A stretch of DNA of 64,000 nt. Source: Neofusicoccum parvum. Taxonomy: Eukaryota > Ascomycota > Dothideomycetes > Botryosphaeriales > Botryosphaeriaceae. A program made the position numbers and the translations under genes. A model generated the notes under the pieces. It was not told where the DNA came from. It saw nothing but the letters and a program-made list of their open reading frames with translations, and did no database searches. This document shows positions 21,575 through 29,202 of this stretch, piece after piece (the stretch's first letter is position 1; each line of letters begins with the position of its first letter). Location: the NCBI GenBank assembly GCA_020912385.1, contig CP087215.1, positions 434,001-498,000 of the forward strand. The letters are read 5' to 3'.

Positions 21575-22565
21575 CTCTTACTTCGAGAGTTTGTGGGTCC
21601 GTCTCATCTTCACAGCCCTCCGCCATCCGAAAATCAGAATCAAGGAAGTAGTCAAGCCCCGTTTGATGGATAAACTGAACCGTCGCTGTCGAATTTCAGA
21701 TCGAAGAGTCCTCATGAGAGCCCTGTACCTCAATGAGGCCTTTTGAAAAAATCCCTTATAGCGTTAACTAGGTCACGCCATGAACGTCTGAAGTCTGATC
21801 TCCTTTCGACATCCTGAATTATACGCTCTTTTATGTTTAGGGAGAACATCAAAGCATATTGCACCTCTGAGACACTTAAAGGTCTGCAAGCAAAGCAGAT
21901 CCAGTAGAAGAGGCGCTTGGTCTGGTCTTTGTCTTGTGGCTCAATACTTTTCAGGAGATGGTCGTACAAGTCGTGTAAGTTTAGTGAAACTTTTCTGATC
22001 TCCAGCGTCGTTTCCACCGGGTTTTCTTAGTAGCCTCATTAAGAGCGTCCTAGCTTTACAGCAATATCCAGTAGACAAGTGACTAATGGAAACCGAGGAC
22101 AGTCTTCTGGAGTTGGCTTCTGCGACTATGGAAGAAGAATGATGCTATGAGTGCATTGGACGGTCCTTTTGCTCTCATTTCCCGAAGGGCGTACTTCATT
22201 AAAGTTGATTTCCCTACCCCTGGATGTCCCTGTAGCCACAAGAGTCCTGAATTCTGGGCCCTCCAAGCTCTGTACTCAGGGTCGTCGGCAAACCAGCTGC
22301 ATGTGTTGTCTTTTGCCAGACGGATTTGGTCCAAACGTGATTCCATTTCGGGGAAGTAAAGCGACCCGAGGCAAGTATCTGCTCAGGTAAGACCACAATA
22401 TCTCTCAATGCCAAAACAAACTCACCCACCTTCCTCACCTTCATAGTCCTTAGTCTTGTTGCCAAGTTCTATTGAGAAGCCTTGTAAGTTCCTGGCGTTC
22501 GCATTCAGAGTCAAGTGGGCAAGGTAAATCAAAGATATATTCGAAATGACTGCGGTGAAAATGGG

Positions 22566-22567
22566 TA
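22566..22567. other. TA target-site duplication, left copy
   Basis: Dinucleotide TA directly before the left inverted repeat; the matching copy is at 24424-24425. TA duplication is the rule for Tc1/mariner/pogo insertions. Confidence 0.85.
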
Positions 22568-22614
22568 ACGTAGTTTACAAGCGAGCCGCCACTCCAAGCG
22601 AGCCGCCACCCTCA
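22568..22614 (+). repeat. Left terminal inverted repeat of pogo element (47 bp)
   Basis: Starts ACGTAGTTTAC and then holds two direct copies of AAGCGAGCCGCCAC (22579-22592 and 22596-22609) separated by TCC. The internal doubling suggests two transposase-binding sites per end. Confidence 0.95.
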
Positions 22615-22648
22615 CCAACTTTACGCGACGCGTCACCTTTCGACTACA

Positions 22649-24301
22649 ATGGCTCAACCAACTACTACTCGATCAACCTACAACGAAGCAGATATCTTCC
22701 TCGCTATCTCAGCTATTGATAAGAAGCAGATCCGGAGCGTAAAGCGCGCTGCATCAACGTTCAACATCCCCCGAACCACGCTCCGCGACCGACGCGCTGG
22801 AGTCGCCTCACGACGCGATTGCGAGCCCAATTCAAAGAAGCTTACAAAATCCGAGGAGGAGGCAATTATTCAACACATACTTGACCTAGATTCGCGAGGC
22901 TTTGCGCCTACGTTGGATGCAGTGCGGGATATGGCTAATAAACTGCTTGCTGAGCGCGCTGCTGGGCAGGTTGGCACGCATTGGCCAAGGAACTTTGTTG
23001 GGCGGACTCCGCAACTCAAAACTCAATTGAATCGACCGTATGATCGCCAGCGGGCCTTGTGTGAGGATCCTAAGGTCCTTAGCGAGTGGTTTAAGCTTGT
23101 ACAGCGTACGAAGGAGAAGTACGGCATCCTTGACGAAGACACCCACAACTTCGACGAGACTGGCTTTATGATAGGCAAGATATTGGCTTAGCTCGTTGTT
23201 ACAGGCTCGGAGAGGCGCAATCGACCAAAGGCGGTACAGCCAGGCGACCGTGAGTGGGTGACTGTCATCCAAGGAATCAACGCTGCTGGGTGGGCGATTC
23301 CACCATTCATCATCTTCGCGGCCAAGCACCACCTCTCTGCCTGGTATGGGGACGACGATATACCTGGCGATTGGGCCATCGCAGTTAGTGACAACGGCTG
23401 GACAACGAATGAGCTTGGGGTTGCGTGGCTAAAACACTTCAACAAGCATACGAAGGCGCGTACGGTGGGGACGCATCGGCTGCTGATTATCGACGGCCAC
23501 GAGAGCCACAACTCGCTTGAATTCCAGGCGATCTGCAAGGAGGAGAAGATTATCACCCTCTACATACCTCCACATTCGTCGCATCTGCTCCAGCCGCTTG
23601 ATGTAGGCTGCTTCTCGCCGTTGAAGCGCGCGTATGGGGATCAGATTGGAGGCTTGGCGCGCAACCACATCAACCATATCACCAAGCTTGAGTTCCTACC
23701 AGCCTTTAAAGCAGCCTTTAATAAGTCAATTACAAAGGCTAACATCTGCGCAAGCTTTCGAGGAGCTGGGCTAGTGCCGTACGACCCAGATGCGGTGCTA
23801 TTAAAGCTTGAGGTGAAGCTTCGTACGCCAACACCACCAGCTGCCCTAGAGGCTGCTCTATGGGAGTCGAAAACACCAAGCAACGCGCGAGAACTAGAGT
23901 CCCAATCAACCCTAATTCGCGATCGGATTCAAAGGCACCAAGATTCATCGCCTACTTCAATGATTGAGTCGCTTAATCGGCTTACCAAGGGGGCTCAGCT
24001 GATGGTGCATGAGATGGTCTTGTTACGCGATCAGGTCTCCAGCCTTCAGAAGGCAAATGAGGCTGCCACGAAGCGTAAACAGCGCAAAAGAAAGCGGATC
24101 CAGAAGCGAGGCACCTTAACAAAGGCAGAGGGTGAGGAAATTATTGCTCAAAAGGACGTTAATGAGCAACTTGAGGGCGAAATGCGTCGAGGCAAGGCGC
24201 GATCTGGTGTGAGTAGGCAGCAAACAGCGCGCTGTAGGCGCTGTAGGGAGCCAGGGCACAATTCTCGTACGTGCCAAAAAGATACTGTGGAGGCTTCTTA
24301 A
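22649..24301 (+). pseudogene. Pogo/Fot1 transposase with one in-frame stop codon
   Basis: A 551-codon frame opening MAQPTTTRSTYNEADIFL, interrupted once by TAG at 23189-23191 (codon 181); the frame is otherwise intact on both sides. Order: psq/CENP-B-type helix-turn-helix (~14-60, 'SVKRAASTFNIPRTTLRDR'), second HTH (~70-140), then the DDE_1 nuclease with Asp169 in NFDETGF, Asp282 in IIDGHESHN and Asp318 in LLQPLDVGCFSP, the DDD arrangement of pogo/Fot1 elements. A Lys/Arg-rich nuclear localisation-like stretch (KRKQRKRKRIQKR) precedes a C-terminal CCHC zinc knuckle (C529, C532, H537, C542). The stop lies where CAG (Gln) is expected ('..A*LVVTGSERR'), so a single C-to-T change explains it. Confidence 0.9.
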
Positions 24302-24376
24302 GCTAGGATAGTTGTTGTTCTTATTATATTTCAATGCGTTGTTGAACGATATGCGTGTGAAGGCGTAGAAAGCTGA

Positions 24377-24423
24377 TGAGGGTGGCGGCTCGCTTGGAGT
24401 GGCGGCTCGCTTGTAAACTACGT
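24377..24423 (-). repeat. Right terminal inverted repeat of pogo element (47 bp)
   Basis: Exact reverse complement of the left repeat, including the doubled 14-mer (copies at 24382-24395 and 24399-24412). After the element's last base the target TA follows at 24424. Confidence 0.95.
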
Positions 24424-24525
24424 TATATCCTTCCAAAAACGCCAAACACTCGTTTTCCCTTTTTCGTCTTGTTGTCCCTAACAAGCAAGTCTTGCTTCGG
24501 CACTCGCAGATGTCGTGCTTCTTAG
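24424..24525 (-). pseudogene. NLR-like gene remnant on the far side of the transposon
   Basis: Begins with the right TA target copy. On the minus strand an open frame containing 'RRKRENECLAFLEGY' runs to the transposon edge. If the element and one TA are removed in silico, the frame continues without a stop into 'THFHRSHFEYIFDLPCPL' and 'ERQELTRLLNRTWQQ' on the other side (about 22,565-22,455), upstream of the NACHT part. This suggests the transposon landed in a coding exon of the gene, or of its young pseudogene. The protein's N-terminal end beyond ~24,525 was not found. Confidence 0.5.
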
Positions 24526-25404
24526 TCCATCACCAGCCACTCTTATATCGACTGCGCCGTTCTCCCCGTATCCAGCCCCTTCTTGAGAAATCTACAATCT
24601 CGCTCGTCTCCATAACCAGCCAATCTATGATGAAATAAGAATGACAACAGCGCACATTTCTTCGGTACGAACGTTGCTCAGAAAGGCCGGGGCTAGAAAT
24701 ACGGCGCTAAGGAAGACAAGGAAAGCGGGCAGGATCGAGTTGGCAGGGGCAATACTCCTGGTGTAGTCTCTGATCCCGGCCGTTTCGGTGGCGATGTGGA
24801 TTTAGTGAAGACTTGAATAACATTCGCACTCGTTTGCCCGCAATCGAGACTACCACCAGTGTCCCTTCCGTTCTCATCATTGCCACGAAACCGGTAACGC
24901 AACCAGTCCGAATGTGCGCTGTCAGCAACTGCGCCAGCTGTGTCTCCTGGGGATCCAAGCCACTCCTGCTCCAAATGCAGAGAGTCATTCTGCGGCGCAG
25001 TCCAGGAGTGAGAAGTCGAAGGGCGGAAAGGGGCCAAAAATATGTACAGGCTGTAAGAAGTGGCGAGTCTGCACGGCCCTAGGCAGCAAGTACGGAGGCT
25101 TTTGTGAGGGGCTCTGAGTTCAGCCTTAGGCTGTGTTCCAAGGCGTGACGTTTCGTCTTACTGCTGCAGGAGGCCGCCGCGTCTCTGCAGAGTCCCGACT
25201 GTTTTCCTTCGGGTAGCTGCAGTCCCCTTGCATTCTGCCTTGGCGAGAGCTGAGAGCTGATTAGTCCCATGCTGACGAGGCAGACGCCGTACCACCGAAC
25301 GCCCAAATATAGGAATCAGAGCAACTTACGCACCCCTGTGCTTGGCACCTGTGCAACACGACCACGTCATGATTTGTAAATCTTGCAGCTGAAAAACTTG
25401 AGCC
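24526..25404. other. Unassigned end of the accessory island
   Basis: No gene can be supported. It may hold the decayed 5' end of the NLR locus. One plus-strand frame ends with a Cys-containing stretch (ICTGCKKWRVC, about 25038-25070) that has no clear start, splice structure or family. Composition returns to the GC-rich background near 25.1 kb. Confidence 0.4.
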
Positions 25405-26502
25405 TCATGTCGCTTCAAACGACCCCCGGCGATGCTGTCGGTCGTGCTCGCGCGCGTTTCCAAAGTACTCGGTCCACTCTTCCTGAATCGAGAGCTCGTC
25501 CGAGTCGCGGATGACGGGACGGTGCTCCATCTCGTGGATGGTGTTTGCAGGCAGCTCGTGTATCTCTCTGCCGGTGAGCTCCTGCGGTGGGCCTGGACTG
25601 CTGCTGCTCCTTAGCCGCATGTGTTGCGCCTCCTGCACACTCCCTCGTCCTCTCTCAGCAGCGGCAAGGGGGTCCTGGCTTCCTCCATTTCCGCCCCTCA
25701 CGAGGTGGTAGTTGTCCATGTTTCGGCGGCGCCATCTCCACAGGACCAGGACCAGGGTAATCACGGAGATGACGGTAACTAGAATAGCCAAATAGCGGGC
25801 ACCCTGTGCCTCGCGGCACATCCATTTGTACTCCGGGTGGTCGCCGTCTATTGTGGTCTGGTTAGGAGCGCCCCGGCACACCCAGGTCTCGGGGGTGTAG
25901 AAAGTGCCGTTTTCGCGCAGGTTTTGCTCGATGCTCTGGTCGGATTCCCACCAGTCGTAGGTGGAATAGGCCACAGCGGCGATTCCACGCAAGACGGCGA
26001 CCACGGCAACAAAGGCGGAGATACGGTGGATGGGAAGCTTGTTGGGTTGGTTCTGTGGAGCAAAGCAAGGCTGAGTCAGTGTGTTGTCCGAGACGGGGAA
26101 AGAGAAAACAAGACTGCGACGCACCTTCTTGCCCGACCAGTTCCACTTCAACTGGATGTCGTCGCGGAACAAGGTCATGACAAAGAGCACGCAGGCGTCG
26201 ATGAGGCCAAGGGCGCCAGTGGCGATTATCACATAGGAACTCCCGCGCTTGAGGTCGCCGCCGTAGTCTGGGACCTGGTCATGGGTGACGGCGAGGATGT
26301 GGGCGATCAGGCCGGCCATGGCGGGCGAGAGGATGCCGTTCACAAAGACGCAGAAGGACAGGAGGCCGAAGAAGCATTTCCGGCGGAATTGGACGATTCG
26401 CGAGGGCGGATTGCGGAAGGGCTGCGGGCGTGGGGACAGCATTGGCTGCGGAGACGGCAGAGACAGCTCAGCGCCGCTCGACCGTTGACTGGGGCTGATC
26501 AT
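25405..26502 (-). CDS. Four-TM fungal membrane protein, unknown function
   Basis: Two exons, 26125-26502 and 25405-26052, 341 aa after removing a 72-nt intron (donor GTGCGT, CTGAC branch point, acceptor CCACAG). Because the intron is a multiple of three and has no stop, an unspliced reading of 365 aa is also open. Hydrophobic helices lie at about 43-63, 89-111, 136-156 and 212-231, giving cytosolic N- and C-termini. A large extracytosolic loop (157-210) has two Cys and two N-glycosylation sequons (N174, N190). The topology resembles claudin/MARVEL/SUR7-like fungal plasma-membrane proteins, but I see no signature to place it in one of them. The tail is charged with possible phosphosites (RLRSSSSPGPP). 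It is a stand-alone gene. Confidence 0.8.
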   Translation of the reverse strand: MISPSQRSSGAELSLPSPQPMLSPRPQPFRNPPSRIVQFRRKCFFGLLSFCVFVNGILSPAMAGLIAHILAVTHDQVPDYGGDLKRGSSYVIIATGALGLIDACVLFVMTLFRDDIQLKWNWSGKKVRRSLVFSFPVSDNTLTQPCFAPQNQPNKLPIHRISAFVAVVAVLRGIAAVAYSTYDWWESDQSIEQNLRENGTFYTPETWVCRGAPNQTTIDGDHPEYKWMCREAQGARYLAILVTVISVITLVLVLWRWRRRNMDNYHLVRGGNGGSQDPLAAAERGRGSVQEAQHMRLRSSSSPGPPQELTGREIHELPANTIHEMEHRPVIRDSDELSIQEEWTEYFGNAREHDRQHRRGSFEAT

Positions 26503-28290
26503 GGCGCCTGCTCTCGTGGGGACAGCGCGGCATACATTTGCTCTCGCGAGGGGACAGGCGGCGACAGGACGAGGTCAAGAGGGGCGGGCGTGGGCGGGCG
26601 TGGGCGCGACAAGCTCGGAGGAAGAGGCGCGAAGGATCTGGAGGACGGGCGTGGAGAGATGAGCCGCGCGCGGGTGGATATAGCGGCGGGCGCGTCATGG
26701 CTGCCCGGCCGCGGCCCCCTTGCAGTGGCATCGCTTGCACGGCGCGGCGAGCCTCAAACATGCCTGATCTTCGCGGCACATTTCGCGGGCCCGAGTGCGC
26801 CTCGCAGCGCGGCGTCGGGCGGCCAGCCTGTCACGGCGCGTGGTGAAGCGCGCGTGTGGGGGCGGAATCGCGCACTGCCCCCGCGCATCCCGGCCGGCCA
26901 TCACCATCGTCGCTGCTGCGCCGCCCGCCCAAGTCGCGCCGCGCTGCTTAAAAGGCGCGCCCCAGCAACGCGTGGCCCAAGGCGCGCGGGCCGTGGCCGC
27001 GATGCAAGCTCCAGCTCCAGCTCCAGCTCCAGCTCCCGCTCGCGGCTCCAGCGCCCAGCTCCCGGCTCCCAGCGCCCCGCGCCAGCGCCCAGCTCCAGCT
27101 AGCTCCGCGCTCCACCCGCTGCAGCTGCACTCCTTCGCGTCTCTTCTATTTCGGGACGCATCCAGGACCGCAACAACGTCCCGTATAAGACCTCCGCTGA
27201 CAGCACGCGTCCTGCGTCTGCCACGCCCGGCTCTCGCGGCGTGCTACTCGGCGACCCCAGCGTGCAGCGCTTGAAACACCCTCTGGCCACCCGCCCCCAC
27301 GATTTCCAGCGGCCCGCGTCCGTTGCGGTCGTCTGTTCTTAAATTAGCACCCCGCCCGCCCAAGGACACCCCGGCCTCCGACCCAACCTCCACCAGCCAC
27401 TGGCCCGCCTCCTGTTGGCCTAGGTGCGACACGCCGCCGCCCAGCCACGGCCATTCTGCCTGAACTCTGCCATTCTTAGCAAGTCTGAGCGTGCAAATGA
27501 ACATTGCGCTGCTCGTGCCGATGGTAATAACCGGTTCCCGTCTGCCCGTCCTCCCGTGAGGGTTCCTGTTCTTGTCCCTCAGCTTGCACCTGTTCGCTGA
27601 GGTCTGGCATCCATGCAAACCGGCCGACTACGTCATCATCCTTCCCTAATAGCGTCTCAAACGCTGGTCTGTCGGTCGTCCCAGTGGGTTCATTCTGGCT
27701 GCGACTCCAACTGCATTGACACAGGAAACCTCTGTGCTCGCGCTGTCATGCGGGATAGCTACGGGTTTGCGCCGTCCCTGATTCAAAGCTTTCCATCATC
27801 TGGTCCATCGCGCACAGGCCGAGCACTTCAAGCTCGATGGGGAGAAAAAAACAAGAAGAGGTGCACACCCACTTCCTGACACAACAAGCAGGATCCCCTA
27901 AGCCAAACTTTTCTTATCGGAAGGCTGGATAGTAAGTAAGGATGCAAATGATGTAGGACGTCAGAGTCGATGAAGAGCCTTCATAGTGCTTCTCGTTCCC
28001 TCGGTCTTCGGTATACATGTTCTACATCAACACATCTTTGGACGCGCCGGCTATGGAGACACCGTAACTCGTGAAATGATAGAGGCCTTGGATCGGGTAC
28101 CAGATCATACGTATTTCCGTGCTGGAGTCAATCGACTCTGTTTGGAATGTTGACATGAGATAGAGCTGAAGATCTTGCGACCTTCACGTCGTGCTACGGT
28201 CATTAGCTGCCGCAGAATCGAACTATCAGCCTCAAGAAGCGTCTTTTAGAAGGGCAAGCACCGCACAGAAAGAAAGAAACCCAATCCACG
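26503..28290. other. Divergent 1.8 kb intergenic region
   Basis: GC-rich promoter-like DNA between the membrane-protein gene (-) and the following weak ORF (+). Plus-strand frames at 26500-27280 are Ala/Arg/Pro-rich without domains. Contains a CTCCAG repeat listed separately. From 27.6 kb the composition becomes more balanced and no gene is seen. Confidence 0.45.
27007..27036. repeat. Short hexanucleotide repeat (CTCCAG units)
   Basis: Four to five CTCCAG units in a row followed by imperfect copies (CTCCCG, CTCCAG, CCCAGCTCC) to about 27110. A GC-rich, slippage-type repeat with no coding support. Confidence 0.75.
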
Positions 28291-28692
28291 ATGGAGCACC
28301 CACGAACCCTCTTACGTCCTTCTTACGACACTGAGCTCGGATCTCTTCTCTCCCATCCCGCACAACCCACCAGACAATGCTCTGAAGCACCTCTCGATCC
28401 GCCCACGGCATCCGGACCATACGTCGCCACCCTCGACGCCCAAGCCTTCCAACAAATCAGCTCCGACCCCTCAATCACCTACACCAAGCGCACCACCCTA
28501 GCCCCCGACAACAACACCATCGCCTGGGGCGAGGTTGTCGAGGGAGGCGGCGAGGGTGAGGGGCGAGTTGGTTGCGGGGGTTTTGAGTTGAGGTGGCGCA
28601 GGACTGATGCTGCCTTAGGCACCTTCGGGGCCAAGGTCGGTCTTTTACCGTCTCGGATGAGCTTCGACACGTATGTGAAGTGGAGTAGGTAG
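28291..28692 (+). CDS. Hypothetical small protein (133 aa), doubtful
   Basis: An open frame with an ATG in a fair context (CCACGATGG). The product is hydrophilic, without signal peptide or membrane helix, and has a Gly/Glu run (EVVEGGGEGEGRVGCGGFELRWRR). I recognise no family. Its composition is less biased than random GC-rich frames nearby and it stands alone between two long spacers, which is the only reason to list it. An alternative is that this is non-coding. Confidence 0.35.
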   Translation: MEHPRTLLRPSYDTELGSLLSHPAQPTRQCSEAPLDPPTASGPYVATLDAQAFQQISSDPSITYTKRTTLAPDNNTIAWGEVVEGGGEGEGRVGCGGFELRWRRTDAALGTFGAKVGLLPSRMSFDTYVKWSR

Positions 28693-29202
28693 GTTCGGGA
28701 GATGGGGTTGGTTGGTTGCCGCCTCCGCTGTAAGTGAATTTGTTGTCATGTTGGGAAGGAAGCCGATGTGGTTGTGTAGCTCGTCTTTTTTATAGTCCGA
28801 ATAAGCCGACCCGTATGTGGCGGTGGGTCGAAAGTGAGCATACTACCTTTTCGTAGCTCGGTGACGTCTTTGCCTCCCGTCGTGTCAATAAACATCTACG
28901 CAGAGCGTCACACCAGCTCATAGCGGCTAGTTACTCAGGCACAATATGCTGCTGGGCATGAGATTGAACCGGAGTTTTTGATTTTCATGCAATATCTTGA
29001 TCAACGTTATGATCACATTTTTGAACGTGAGAATGGCTATTCGTACTAGACGATACCACGACCGCCCACAGGATGGCTTATTAGCAGCAGAGCAGCGCCA
29101 CTCTCGACTTGCTGTAGCGCAGTCATATGCAATCACATCTGTGAGCCCATAGCTGATTTAATAAATTCTGAGCAATCAAAACACAATCAAAATATCAACA
29201 AT
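28693..29202. other. Convergent intergenic region
   Basis: About 0.5 kb, AT-richer than its surroundings, between the hypothetical ORF (+) and the 3' end of the flavin monooxygenase gene (-). No RNA gene or repeat recognised. Confidence 0.45.

Larger units (their letters stand above)
20900..22567 (-). pseudogene. Decayed NACHT-ankyrin (STAND/NLR-like) gene, main part
   Basis: Read on the minus strand, broken frames spell a fungal NLR in order. A pre-NACHT segment has 'SLYFPEMESRLDQI' and 'TCSWFADDPEYRAW' (22,330-22,250). The Walker A loop GHPGVGKSTLMK (~22,235-22,200) follows, then 'ASFFFHSRRSQLQKTVLG' and a stop. After only ~66 nt comes the winged-helix-like part 'LHDLYDHLLKSIEPQDKDQTKR...PLSVSEVQYAL' (22,017-21,730), so the Walker B/sensor region is missing: an internal deletion. 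A further frame has 'TVQFIHQTGLDYFLDSDF' with a stop just upstream, then 'CLRYLFMAELWYLDEGD' (21,530) and weak ankyrin-like units 'SKLLHLLAENGVVGALRPLLEH' and 'GEKTLLHMASEKG'. At least three frame breaks and several stops make function as an intact NLR impossible. Fungal NLRs act in non-self recognition and programmed cell death. Confidence 0.8.
22568..24423 (+). mobile_element. Complete pogo/Fot1-type DNA transposon, 1,856 bp
   Basis: The element is bounded by 47-bp inverted repeats that are identical over their full length (22568-22614 and 24377-24423) and flanked by TA on both sides. It contains one transposase reading frame in the plus orientation, opposite to the interrupted NLR pseudogene. 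Perfect identity of the repeats points to recent activity, or recent mobilisation by an active copy elsewhere, because unselected repeats would diverge. The transposase has one internal stop, so this copy is probably non-autonomous. Confidence 0.93.

Noticed and set aside
25405..26502. Reading the four-TM gene as a single 365-aa exon
   Set aside because: A 72-nt segment has donor, CTGAC branch point and acceptor and its translation is unlike the rest; kept only as a possible retained intron.
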